A DNA stretch of 64,000 bases from Agaricus subrufescens. Lineage: Eukaryota; Basidiomycota; Agaricomycetes; Agaricales; Agaricaceae. Location: positions 1,798,001 through 1,862,000 of the forward strand of contig CM057065.1 in assembly GCA_029945375.1 (NCBI GenBank), written 5' to 3'. The translations under genes and the position numbers were made by a program. The first letter of the stretch is position 1, and every line of letters starts with the position of its first letter. Under the pieces are notes generated by a model, which was given only the letters and a program-made list of their open reading frames with translations, did no database searches and had not been told where the DNA came from. Positions 1 through 11,700 of this stretch are shown here, in pieces.

Positions 1-68
1 GAGAATTATATATTACCTTTATACGTAAGAGGTCTTGAGGAGTTCTTCGATGTTGCGGTGGCCGACAT
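1..68 (-). CDS. 5' exon of a gene running off the left edge (partial)
   Basis: On the minus strand an ATG at 68-66 opens 17 codons (MSATATSKNSSRPLTYK plus one base) that end at position 17, directly before GTAATA, which has the form of a fungal 5' splice site. Only this first exon would lie in the window, so the product cannot be named. The Ser/Thr-rich start carries no recognisable motif. It is divergent from the SEC2-like gene, and the two would share the 1-kb region between them. It could also be chance, because 17 codons is short. Confidence 0.35.
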
Positions 69-1075
69 GACGGAGGATAGAAGGAAAAATTTTCGAAAGT
101 CAAGGCGCAGAATCTGAGGGACAATGGATGAAAATTTATTGGCCTTTTTGAGTCATGGCGCATAGACTCTTCATGCGAGGAGCGACGCGTCCTACGTGTC
201 GGCGACATGACAATGCGTTGTCCAAAGGGAGATAGAAATCGGTAGAAGGATCTGTTCAAGTTGCATTCAGTGCCCACAAAGCGAACCTATTTGGACGCGC
301 CCCTGAAACGGCCATCATCAGAGTGGGCCTACGTTTTTCGGATGGATTTTCTTGCTGGTACGGAACTGTGGTGCATACATTAACTGATTCAGCGATTTCC
401 TTGGCCGAGCAGCTGCAGTTTTACTGCAGATTTTTTACATTTGTTGCACCGCTGTATACCTCCCACCTCGAGTGGCACCAGCGTGACCGAGTCCATGCGT
501 CAGGAGAGTTTACGACATTCGGTTGCTGTCCGGCTGCAGGGATACCCAAGTACAAGGTCGCTGGACCAGTCGTATCAAATGCTGTGGAAAAACTTTGAAA
601 CAATCCTGAAGAGAATACGACAGCTTGAGAACATCCCGTCGGGGAGCGGCGGGCTAACAGTTACGCGCCAAGGATCCTGACTTTGCAAGTCAAAAAAAGA
701 ACAAAGTCCAGGGGAGTAGTATGAAACTAGACCGCGGCACTGTCGTCGAATGTGAATGGGATTTCCGGCCGTTGGTGAGTTGTTGGCCCGGGATTGCGTA
801 GGTGAAGCATTTTCGGTGAATAAAAATAGAAAGAAGGGGGAAAAGACAAATACTACTATACTCGGGCAACAATGGGGAAGGCGGCGGATGGATACACAGT
901 GGCAGACCGAGACAGATTGTTGCCGTGCCCACACGACCCCATCTCCGCCCACTGGGGGGTGGGAGCTGGCCAAACGGTGGGCGGACACGATCCGGGGTAA
1001 CGGTTTCCATATTTGGTGTGGCCACTCTGTGCTCGGCGACGACCTTGCCACCCTGTCCCTCATACCGTTCGCTGC
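69..1075. other. Intergenic region upstream of SEC2-like gene
   Basis: No ORF here resembles a protein family. The short ORFs overlap each other on both strands and have no consistent codon usage. The stretch probably holds the promoter and 5' leader of the SEC2-like gene and of the divergent partial gene. GC-rich, CACCC/GGGTGG-like patches occur around 940-990. I see no RNA gene. Confidence 0.5.
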
Positions 1076-4000
1076 ATGGCAGATGATACCCTGGACGCGG
1101 TTCAGTCAGATCACACCGTTGCTGGCAACGACATACCCAATGGCAAGACCAACCACTACGCCGCAGATCCCGAGGCCCAGGACATGGTCATCGAATCTCT
1201 CCGGGGCCAGATCCAGGACCTGTTCTCCCAAGTGACGCAGCTCAATTCCAAGCTTGTCAAGTCCTATGATCGCGTCTCTGACCTCGAGGACAATCTCCAT
1301 GTTACCTCTGCGCAACTGCGGACCTCGTCTGTCAAGATTTCTCAGCTCGAGCTCGAAAGAACGCAGCACCTCGCCGCACTGAACACCGGGTTATTAGTCG
1401 AGAAACACCATGTCACTACTGAGTTGAACCGGCTCATGGAGAAGGCGACGGAAGAGGCTGCCCAGCGAGGACAAGCCGAGAGTGCTCGTGTTGCCATCGA
1501 AAAGGAACTTGATGACCTTAGTGCTACTCTTTTTAATCAGGCAAATACCATGGTGGCGGAGGCCCGATATGCACAGCATCTTAGCGAGAGGAAGGCTGTA
1601 GATGCCGAGCAGGCCCTCAGGAGTGCGGAGGAAGCCGTCGGCGCAATGCAGCAACAGGTCCAAATTCTACAGGAAGACAAGGAGACCGCAGAACGAAAGG
1701 CGGCAGAAATGCTGTCTTTCTCGGGTTCTGGTGGAGACAATTGGGCTTCTGGAAAGGACTACGGCCCTCTCCTTCCTTCACTTCGACTTTTTGGCTCTCA
1801 TCTTCCCTATCAAGAGTTCGTTTCGTTTGTCGCTCATCTTCGGCAACTCCATATCAGCTCCCAAAGTCATCCAGCAATGGCCACCATTCTTTCTTTGCCG
1901 TTTCTGGCGCGATTATCGACCGAGGATTCGTAAGTCAAACCTCGCGGTCCTCGCGATACAGTTGCTGATGCTAGTTTTCTCTGTAGGGAGCCTACCCTCC
2001 GATTGGATCTCGCACCGTCATTGAGCTGGTTATCCCGGCGATCCGTTCTTACTGCAATACACACCGGACAACTCACCATTGAACCAATATCTTTCGCGAC
2101 ATTGATTGCCGAATCTTCTCAGTTGTCAAATACAGGGATCACCGCTGCCCACAACGAGAATATACCGTGCGCTCTTTGTGGGACCAATATCTTCCCTCAA
2201 CCCTCTTCAACAAATACCCATCCAACTCGATCATCATCTAATCCTCTCATGAACATGGCCCACTCTTATTCTGGGTCTATTGGGTCTGCGTCCTCATGGT
2301 CTGCCAGTCTCTTCAAGAAAAATCCTGCTCATTCAACCCCCCCTCCCGCTTACTCAATTTTTAATTCTCGTCCCGACCGAGTTTCATCCTCACCCGCATA
2401 TCCATCTCAAGTTTACATCTTCCGTGTCTCATCAAATCAAGTATCGTCCCACCTATCTAGTCTACAGTTGCTCAAATCATCAGCCTCTCCAGGCACTACA
2501 TTGGGTTCACCATCGCCTTCCTCATTTGCAAATACTCCCCCATTATCCCACAGTCACTCAGGAGGAGGAACCCCCAACCAATCGAACAGTACAATATACC
2601 CTCTTTGTACCGGTGGCTGGTGTCTCGCCCGCCTCCGCTCAACATGTTCGCTCTGGGCCTTTGTTCGAACTGGCATTGTTGAGAAAGTATGGGAGGAGGA
2701 AATCTCCAACATCTCCGACAAGCCATTATCTAGAAGGGCTTCTGCTCGACAAAGCCAGACTAATGGTACACCCAGTACTGAAAAGTCAGCTGTATCACCA
2801 AAGAAAAAGGGCTTGTGGGGCTTTGCTAGCGCTATCGGAGCGAGTTGGAGCGAGAACGCGGGCGACAAGGACAAGGCGAGAAAACCATCCGATCGTCCTG
2901 AGACCCCAGATAGGGAGAAGGATGAAAAGAAAGAAGTCAAACCCAGGGCATTACCTCCTCCTCCACCCCGGCATCCTCAAGAGCTCAGTAGTGTGTCGCC
3001 TCCACCTATCCCCAAGCGTAGTGAAGGTCGGGCTCGAACTCCAGTGCCCTCCTCCACGCCAGAACCACAGACCCCTTTGGAAGCGACCACTCAGCCCACC
3101 GAACCAGCTGAAAGAAATTCTTTTGATTCGACCAAGGCCTTGAACGAAAAATCCATCTCTTCACCAGAAATTCCTTCTCCACATCTCGCCGTTTCTGGCG
3201 TGCCTACTCCCCCAATTTCCCCAAATCGGCCACATCATCACATAACTCCATCAACGCCTCCACCTCCAATACCTCCGCGCGCCGCCAAAAGACTTTCGGC
3301 GTCGGTTGCTCGACCTAGTACACCTTCTAACATACCATTACCCGAGTCCCGTCCTGATACTCCGGTAATTGCATCTGTCATACCAAACCCTCCATCTCGC
3401 ATTTCCTCTCCTGCACTTGCGGGTTCACCTGCGGTTGATACGCCTCCTCCTATCCCCAGACGTGCTGCTGCAAGGAGACGAACTGCTGAGGAGACTAATT
3501 CAAGGTCGGGATCACCTGTAGTCGCTACTGCTGCGCCGGTGGCTCCCAGCTCCCCCACGAAGAATCATGAAGATCAAAATCCGAGTGGAGGTGCTTTGAC
3601 GTCTCCGTCTCAGACTCAATTGGGTACTGTGAATGAGAGTGCTGAGGAGGTTAAGGTGGAGGATAAGGATGCGCAGACGAGAAAGGTTGCTGAGCCACCT
3701 ATGGGGGTGAAGTCGATGCCTAGTACTTCTTCGTATACCACTATGACTTCTGGAGAAGATGAGTTCTTGGATGCCGAAGATGGATCTTTGGCGGTTGGGG
3801 ATGAGAATGGGGAGAAGGAGAAAGGAGAGAAGGAGAAGGGGCGAGATGAAGAGGGCAAGGTGACAAAAGAAGAGAGCAAGGAAGATGAGGGAGAGAATAA
3901 ACCCGACATACGGGAAGAAGAAGAGCAGGAGGAGGATAAAGAGAAGGAGGACGAAGCAGAGGTCAAGACAGTTCGGGAAGAGAAGGAAACTAAGGAACGT

Positions 4001-4324
4001 AGAGAAGGGGAGACAAGGCGAGAGAAGGGGAGCGACACACAATACAATGATCAACCTCCCGTTTCGTTGAATGAAGATGATATACCCGTTCCTACTTATC
4101 AAGCCTCACCACCCCGCTTGCCACCTCGTAGGTCAGAACCCGTGAATAGAAGCCTAGAGACAGAGAAAGCAGGGCGTCTTAGTAGCGATGGTAGTTCAGA
4201 AGGCAGTGAAGAGGGAGAGGGAGTATATATCGGAGATGGGACATGGGAAGAAAAGGTGTGGAAGGAGTTGACAAAACTTCGCGAAGATATGTACTGGGCG
4301 AGAATTGGTGCTGTTCGATCATAA
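1076..4324 (+). CDS. SEC2: SEC2/Rabin-type guanine nucleotide exchange factor
   Basis: Two exons (1076-1929, 1987-4324; intron GTAAGT...TAG, 57 nt) give 1063 residues. Residues about 35-215 form a long coiled coil that includes the Sec2p signature at 144-164 (ELDDLSATLFNQANTMVAEA). Family members use this helix to exchange GDP for GTP on Sec4/Rab8 during polarised secretion. A second conserved block follows the intron. Further on come CALCG and, around residues 480-510, a block containing IYPLCTGGWCLARLRSTCSL, typical of fungal Sec2 proteins. The rest is low-complexity: proline/serine-rich with PPPPxP repeats (possible SH3 ligands), then a highly charged Glu/Lys stretch. The start is the first ATG leading into the coiled coil; 21 codons upstream are open but begin with GTG. 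It converges on the CAB2 gene with 232 bp between stop codons. Identification is firm; the exact ends of the tail are less so. Confidence 0.9.
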
Positions 4325-4556
4325 TTTGTTCAAATGTAGGGACATCTTCATGTAGCTTTTTGGTTCTTTTTTACACCTCTTCATTCTCGGATTTTCGCTT
4401 TTACTTATTTGTAGTAGTCGCGACAAATCCTAGCATTTGATTTTCCAATCTAACTGAAATTTCTGTATCTACATTCCAAACTTGCATTTACCTAATTTAC
4501 ATCATGACGGAACCCACATTCTACTTGTAGGGTTCGAGTTAGGGGTGAAGTTTTTA

Positions 4557-5907
4557 CTAATGACTTTCGATCCAATCAGTGTGTTTCCTCACAAGCTCGT
4601 TGACGATTTCCTCTTCGATTTCTTTGATTTGCGCTATACCGGGATAAGTCAACGCGGGATTGATTTTAAGCCAAGTTTCGGAATATTCTCTTTCACCGTC
4701 GGTTTGAGAGGTGTTGTAGGTTTTGGGGGTGACGAAGACGACTTCGAATTTACGGCGAGCGAGGTCGTTGGCTATGACGACTTGGTGGTGGTATCGTTCG
4801 AGGGCGGCGCAGGCTTTTGGTATCAAGAGTTTAGGGTCTGTTTCGAGCTGAGAAGAAAAAAAAAGAAGATATGGAAATTGGATTGGCGCAGGATGGGGAG
4901 GAGATTTTACCTTGAAAGAGACGATATATCCGTCTCGAACCCATTCGTCAACCAATGGTTTCAATACTTTGGGCACTTGCTGCATTTCAAGAGAAAGATT
5001 TCCGCTGCCCGATTGGATTTTATGTTCGGACTTTTTGTTTTTAGGTAAAATCAGTCAAGACCAGATATACGAGTTCGATGATTTGTGTTTACGCACCATC
5101 AATTGCTTGGGCAAGAAGAAATCGCTGACGGCCGCGGCGAGATAATACATAGCCTTCTTTCCAAGGGAAGATAATTCTTGACTGATACCGCGTAACAACC
5201 ACAAGTAATCATTCACGGTAACAAAAGTCAACGTGTGTAATGTCCCGCTAGCCTGTACAGCCTTGTATGTCGTCAAAGTCTTGAGCAATTTCGCACGTCT
5301 TTCCTGTAGGACAGAGATACGAGGCGTATCATCTGCAGAACAGGCGTCATTCTCGATTTCTAGGATATCAAGGAACGGGTTTGTGGAATGGGAGTAGTGT
5401 CGACTGAATGGTTGAAGACTGAATTGCCGATGCATGAAGATGACTGCATATCCGGCTTCGAGAAAGTATTCGGCAGATGTTGCACCACGGTTTCCTGTTT
5501 TTAATTATTATTATTGGTCTATTTCCAAGGAGATAAAGGGGATGTTATGCGAACCAGCACTAAAATTGTCGAGAAATCGCACACTGTTTTCATCAAAAAT
5601 GGGGTGATGACGCAACAGATAAGATCAGAATGGGCGATTTCCTGCACAAGGAGTTGAATTGAATTGCTCACACATTGTGCTCGAGAGGCACAGTTGTACC
5701 TCCGCTCTACAAAGCCAGCAGAAGTGGTTAGCTGAGTTACGTGGGTCCGATGGCTACACTCACAGTAACCAGCACTACCCTTTTCCCCGCAGCCATTTGT
5801 TGGTTGAGCCATAGTCGGGTGCGCTGGATATCCTGCCCAAGAGTCGGAGGAGGAGACTGGGTCGCAAAATACGACTCTGAAGAGAAGGGTGTTGGTTCTG
5901 TGGTCAT
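4557..5907 (-). CDS. CAB2: Phosphopantothenate-cysteine ligase (coenzyme A synthesis)
   Basis: Six exons (5907-5764, 5706-5672, 5583-5555, 5494-5097, 5030-4911, 4847-4557) give 338 residues. The enzyme joins 4'-phosphopantothenate to cysteine, the second step of CoA biosynthesis, using a nucleotide triphosphate. Landmarks in order: VLVTSGGTTVPLE near residue 45-60, VRFLDNFSAGNRGATSAEY (nucleotide-binding loop), FVTVNDYLWLL, YLAAAVSDFFLP (the strongest family motif), SEHKIQSGSG, and the C-terminal SFKLETDP and HQVVIANDLARRKFEVVFVT. Length matches eukaryotic PPCS. Two exons are only 35 and 29 nt long, but the motif runs without a break across them. I took the ATG at 5907; an in-frame ATG at 5976 would add 23 residues of no family likeness. 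It is tail-to-head with FMT1, whose stop lies 82 bp upstream of this start. Confidence 0.93.
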
Positions 5908-5989
5908 GCTAGTTGAGAGGGATGTCGAATGTGACCACGAGTAAAGGAGACTTTTTGCGTTGTTGATACAGATCAAATGTCTTCCTAAT

Positions 5990-7441
5990 TTATCTAAACG
6001 TTACCTCAGAATCTACCACAAGACCCATACTCTTTATCCCGTTCCACCAGTCTTTAGCGTCTACTTCTCGCTTGCCCTCTTGTTTCAATCTCGTCACTTG
6101 AAGTAAGCTGCCGTCTTTACAACATACTATAAGTCCATGGACTTTATGAAAACGCGCTACACCCGGGACCATCGATGGTATCAAACTGGTGTTCAGATCA
6201 GTGAATGAAGCCAGAGCAACTAATTGAACAGTCTTGATCGGGTTACTAGGTATCAGAGCGGTAAGGTGCCGCTATGCGAACCGGTCAGCCGCAACTCGTG
6301 AAGACTGCTGTTTGAATATCACCTGGTGAGATATTGCACGATGTCGCCATACAATTTGTTCTGCGGTCAACTGCGAGAAGTCAATTGTCCAGTCTGCGTG
6401 TGATATCATGGGTGCATGAGGTGCGTCCGTCTCTTTCGGCTGCGGGTCCGCTTTAGCCTGTAGTACATGATTAACGATGTCACTAGACTAAGACACGAAG
6501 GGACGTACTGTTCCATCAATCATAGCCCTTAACACGTCGACCAATAGTCTACCCCCCTCCTTTGCAAGTAAATCACGCAAACCAAAGAAATTAATACCCG
6601 TTGGAACCGGCTGAAAACTAGAGTTCATTGCCTGATGGCTTCCGAAGGCTTGTGATATCAACATACCATTCGGCTGCATCCCCAGACGTCTCCTGCATCT
6701 ATGCCTCCACTACTACCTTTCTTCTTCACCGGAAGCATTCCAATGATACACACCCCTGTTTCGCATTCGTTCCTCATGAGAGTGTGCTGAATCGGAGCTG
6801 GGCCACGAAAAGCTGGAAGGAGACTAGGATGGACATTTAGTCGTTGTGCCTTTGGAAACTGAGAAAGCATCGCTAGGGGAAGAATACGACCAAACGATGC
6901 TGTTAGAAGCAAGTGGTTTGAAGGTGGCGGTGTATTGGGGGACAGATTGAAGGGTGAGGGAAGCTGTGCATTATAAGTCGATGAACATCCCGAAGAACAG
7001 CAAAGATACTGACAGGCCAAGCCCGGAAATCCTTTTTATCGGGAGGTATGGTATGGATAGGGACTCCTAATGAAGAGCCCAGAATTTTCAAAGGAGCTTG
7101 GTTGAACGTTAGTTAAATCTTTCAAGTAGTACGGAGACCACTTACATACGGAGAGTATGGAGCCGCGCCTTCCCACTTTCTCATCGGGATAGGTAGCGAC
7201 GGCGAGGTGGTTCCAAACATCTGCGAGGAATATGTTTGTCTATTCAGTAAGAAATGAGATTCGGGAATCAGGCGCAAGAGGTCTACGACATACCAGGTGC
7301 AGCGTGCAGCTCCCGGAATACACCACACGAAAATTCGTCGCGTCCCATGTAGAGAATATTGAACTTCTTTGCCTCTTGGCTATACAATCGCACTTGGCGC
7401 AAAATATTGCGCCTTACCCGCCGCGTCAGAACCAGAAGCAT
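5990..7441 (-). CDS. FMT1: Mitochondrial methionyl-tRNA formyltransferase
   Basis: Seven exons (7441-7294, 7220-7146, 7096-7014, 6963-6667, 6610-6509, 6457-6323, 6271-5990) encode 373 residues. The enzyme formylates initiator Met-tRNA in mitochondria using 10-formyl-tetrahydrofolate. The N-terminus MLLVLTRRVRRNILRQ is a typical arginine-rich presequence. It is followed by FNILYMGRDEFS, HLAVATYPDEKVGRRG, SPLKILGSSLGVPIH, TASFGRILP and the catalytic-region block NVHPSLLPAFRGPAPIQHTL (the N, H and S of the formyltransferase fold). After that come the linker EGGRLLVDVL and the C-terminal OB-like part (VHGLIVCCKDGSLLQV). Start chosen for the presequence; an ATG 14 codons upstream is also in frame. 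It is head to head with the SDR gene. Confidence 0.93.
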
Positions 7442-7715
7442 GACTGAATGTGTGCCCGACGCAAAGAGAAAGAAAGTAGACACCGTGAGAAGATGAACCT
7501 ATTGCATGTACTGGCATGTAACCACTCCCGAAAGCCTGATTAGCGCTGAAATTCTATACCAGCCACCAAACGTCGACCGTTCTCTTGCCCACGATACTGA
7601 GAATGACCGGTTACCGGAGTTTTTCACAGACTTCTGACCCTATATAGACGAGTGGCTGAACTCGCCCTGCCATCACCCACGACATCTGCGTGCTGCCTGC
7701 GTCACTGACATCATC
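7442..7715. promoter_or_regulatory. Divergent promoter FMT1 / SDR
   Basis: Only 274 bp separate the start codons of the minus-strand FMT1 gene and the plus-strand dehydrogenase, so both promoters must lie here. A TATATAG stretch at about 7631-7637 is 80 bp upstream of the SDR ATG and could serve as its TATA element. No other site is evident by eye. Confidence 0.5.
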
Positions 7716-8783
7716 ATGGCCGCAAACGTCATACTCAGTTCTTTCCTCCTGAATGACAAGGTGGCCTTGATAACGGTTTGTCTGATCAGGGTTCGCTTAT
7801 GCAGCCAGGACTCACCGTCGTGTGCAGGGAGCTGCTAGTATGCTTCAGGCCCTACCCAGTCCCTCTGGCATGCCTTTCTAACAGCGATCTCACTAGGCGG
7901 CCTCGGGCTCGCAACGGTCAAGGCTTTCTTGGCTGCAAATATCCGGGGTCTTCTTCTTGTTGACCAATCTCAGCAGGGTCTTGATCGTGCCTTCTCTGAA
8001 CTGTCAAGTGATGAACAACAGCGATGTCAGTGCTTTGTGGCGGATGTTAGCTCGGAAGCCGATAATTATGCCAACCGAGCACTGGAAATCTGGGGAAAAC
8101 TCGATATTGCTGTACTAAATGCAGGTATAGTCAGTGAACCGACTAGCATCTTGGACACAGGGGCCGAACTCTGGGATAAGATCATGCAAGTAAACGCGCG
8201 TGGAGGTGCATATTACGATTCTTCTGCAATTTCTCAACACTTAGGCTACACTCTCCTCCAGTATTCCTTGGACTCAAGCAGTGCGGAAAGATTATGACCG
8301 AGAGGAAATCAGGCTCAATTGTTATCACCGCATCTCAACTTGGTCTTCAGAGTGAGAAATGATGTCACACTTACACCTCATTGATCATATCCAATGCTTC
8401 CTTTAACCAGGTGCACCCTTATTATCTGCATATGGGGCTTCTAAATTCGCTGCCCGTGGACTCGCTCTCACTGCGGCCGAAGAATTCGCACCTTTTGGAG
8501 TTCGCGTTAACAGCGTCTGCCCAGGTCCGACAGTAACGCCAATGATAGATGCTCTTAAGAGAGACGACGGTTGGGAACGGATGGCAGATCAGTGTTTGAT
8601 GAAACGACTGGGAGAAGCTCACGAAATAGCAAAGGCGATTCTTTATCTATCTTCTGATGCCTCTTCGTGAGTACAACTTCCATGGGATTCTGAGATCCAC
8701 CTAGAATGCTGAATGAGCCATCACACAGTTTCTGCTGTGGCACTACTTTGAAGGTAGATGGAGGGTTTGCGAAGTTTGGATAA
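7716..8783 (+). CDS. Short-chain dehydrogenase/reductase (classical SDR)
   Basis: Six exons (7716-7775, 7828-7837, 7897-8205, 8262-8351, 8411-8666, 8729-8783) encode about 259 residues, the usual SDR length. The Rossmann-fold cofactor loop reads TGAASGLGLA (TGxxxGxG) and is assembled across a 10-nt second exon. Then come VADVSS (Asp64-type site), LDIAVLNAGI (NAG motif), ITASQLGLQ (catalytic Ser region), YGASK (catalytic Tyr and Lys), CPGPTVTPM and the terminal GTTLKVDGGF. All active-site residues are present, so the enzyme should work with NAD(P)H. The substrate cannot be told from sequence; the closest general type is a GolD/FabG-like dehydrogenase. The gene lies at the edge of a 5-kb gene-poor stretch. 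Confidence 0.88.
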
Positions 8784-11700
8784 ACGGGTGCGGCGGGAAC
8801 GGTAAATTGAGATCGCTGAAACCCTATGTTGCTAATGTATTCGAGAAAAAATATCTTCTGTTTCAGTTCATTGAAACGATCTTACTGACGGTTCTCAAAA
8901 CACGTCGGGATAAACATTAGGCTGGCGGTGGACTTTGCGGAAAGGAAGCTCCTTATCCGTGTAGATTCCCACAGCGACAAGTGAATCTTGGGGTTCATAT
9001 CTCTCTGTTTTCGGTGAGTACTGTCATACAAACTTTCATACATCAAATAACAGCCAATCGACCATGGTCATGAGAACTCGGGACCAGATCTCCTGAGAAC
9101 CTCGGATGCACAAATAGAACGAATGAACATCTTTTTTCCCAACGTATATGAATAGAACTACGTCGCCGAAAGAATCATCTGCAAAATCAAATGGTCTTAA
9201 TTGTTGGTGTGGGGATGCCCATGGAGTTCTACATTGTGATGAGTGTCACTAAGCCTTACCGTTTTAATAAGTCAATGATTCCGGGGAATCATTCCAGTGG
9301 TGCGAGTCTAAATATTGTATTCCGTCAGAGCTCCGTTAAGGGTTACGACATATCTGAATGGCGGTTTTTGGGAGGTGAAGATAACTACCACAATCACGTA
9401 TTGCAGAGGTTTAGACGCTTTATGGAGCGTTAGTCTTCAGCTACGGGATCCTCGTTCCCAAGTGAACAGGTGAACCTATCTCGTAGTGTGGCTCCTGTCA
9501 TTACGTCAAAGGTTCTTGGTGAATAGTCATGATGGTTTCTTCAATTGAAGACAGAACGATGATTTCAAGATGAACGAGTCTTGGCCCCCACCGGCAAGGT
9601 ACCCAATATAACATACGATGATATATATCGATTAAAAAACCGCGAACCCTGGTAACCACAGTCCTGGCGGAGGGACCGAAGCAAGCGAAGTTAGCTGTTA
9701 CGGAAACGAGTTATCATAATATGCTTGATATTGCCCAATTTCGTCTGCTGTGGTTCAAGCCCGTGAGAAGGATTCGCCACCCGTAATGGAGTGGGTAGGG
9801 CGAATATACGTAAAAGTGCCTGAAGAGCCGAGGTCGAGAAAGAGATTCACTCCAAAGCGATGGAAGATTGGTCCTGGGGCAGTGTTGGTGAAGGGCCCCA
9901 ACATCTTATCTTGGGAATCTTGTTTATATCTGATTGCCTCGGCCTTACCATCAGTCTGGCGTTTAAGCGTGTATATACAAGATGCAGCGGAGCAGCCTAG
10001 ATCTAGGTGGACCGGATAACATTCATGATCACAAATAACCTACGTTGCATAGCTTAAATCAATTGACGGGGCCCACAGGATCACATAATTCAAATTCTAA
10101 AACACAAGGGATAAAAACACCGAGTGGCCCGTATGCCACAATCGCTATTGCATTCAAACTACTATATATATTTGCATCATATGCGCCTCACTAGGACCAC
10201 GTTTATATGAAATGTCTGGAATGATGCAAGCACGCGAACAAGTGTGTGGCCGGTTAGGGTATAGTTTGAGAGACTCGTGTTCTTCCGCGATTGGTTTGAG
10301 AGGAGGGCGCTCGAAAAAATGGTGACGTTCAGGGTCAACGTGTAAGTACCGGCCGGTGGAACGCGAGCGCAGAGAGCGAGTTTCCATTTCGACGAGTTCT
10401 CCGGGACTGTACCGTAAGGAGTTAAATTCCTCTGTCTCTAGGGGTGGTAGACTCGGAGGACGTTCTCGAAAGGTCGGTCGATGACGGCGTGCAAAAATAC
10501 ACTATAAGTCAAATTTATTTCCCGGCTCTTCCGATAATTATCGGAAATTAGCGGGGAAAAAAAATGGAAAAAATTACAAAACTGACATTTGTTCCGTGCA
10601 GGACCCCGGAACAGATCTTAGCGATGTGATTTTTTTCGGCTAGTAGTCAGCCGTGGTCTTTCGGTACTCAGCTAAGAGATTCTCGCTCATTCCTTCCGGT
10701 CAACGTGAGGTAAGTGTATATTGATGCGTCGGGTTTGACTTGATATGAAGTGCGTGATAACGGATATGGATGCTTATTCACACATTAACTTCTTATCTAG
10801 GGGACTTCAAGTCGAGTGACGGTGTGGGCTAGGCTTGGGCTAGGTTTTCCTCCTTTTGTCTAGTACTCCCCACTCTTAATCATAGTACTACGCGGCGCAA
10901 CTTCTTTCCGAAGCTTGTCACTAGCGAATCGTCATCGCATCTAAATGACTGTGTACTCCGATCCGAAGGGGGGGTCCCCTTAGTATTATGTGATACAACT
11001 ATGTTTGAAGCGATGGTATCGGGGAATTAGAAACCTCGGAACGAGGTACTCCGTAGACGAGAGCTTGCTTCTACTCTTTGAGTCTCTCTCACACACTTCG
11101 ACCTACCCCCCCTTTTTTCTCCTGGATCAACCTCATATGGCGTGTCGTTGTGAGTCACTTAGTGATGGTTTATGAGTAGTGATGACTCGGGGTTACGCGC
11201 GACCTTGGGATCAAAGATCAATTTTGGACCCACATGCGCACAGATGCGCCTTCGTCAGCGCAAGTCATCTACTGCGGGACAAGCATTTTCGCATTATGCA
11301 TTGAACGTAATATGGACTAGAAATAAAATAGAATTAAATTTTACAAAAAGTCCTCGGAGGTTAGGTACCCGTTAATTGAGCTGCTGCCCAGTGATGTACC
11401 CTTCCTTGGCTGTCAGTGACGTCGGTCGGTGGTTATCCGATACTCGTACTACTGAGGACTGGACTCGGAGAAACGAAATAAAAAAGTGTCAGAAGCAAAG
11501 GGCGGGCGGTCATCCTATAACTCCGCTAAGAGACTCTAACCGGCACGATTTTTATTCCGCGAAGAGTTTTGGGTTTGTTTCATTAAAGAGGGACCCTTTG
11601 AGGGGAATATAGCCTGTAAAAAGTCGAGTAGCAGTGAGTGTGTGTACCGGGGGAAAGGGCCGAAGTTTGAATCCCACAGCCTCGCAGTCTGCCAGTTGAT

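Noticed and set aside
3512..4102. Minus-strand ORFs opposite the SEC2 tail
   Set aside because: Antisense shadows of the Glu/Lys-rich coding sequence; they are just Ser/Leu/Phe-rich complements.
10154..10387. Minus-strand ORF resembling a secreted-protein fragment in another frame
   Set aside because: The resemblance (PPAGTYTLTLNVT) is short and surrounded by stops; no spliced model works.
10800..11640. Possible solo LTR of a retrotransposon
   Set aside because: The sequence has an LTR-like feel (promoter-like and T-rich parts), but I found no TG...CA ends with a target duplication.
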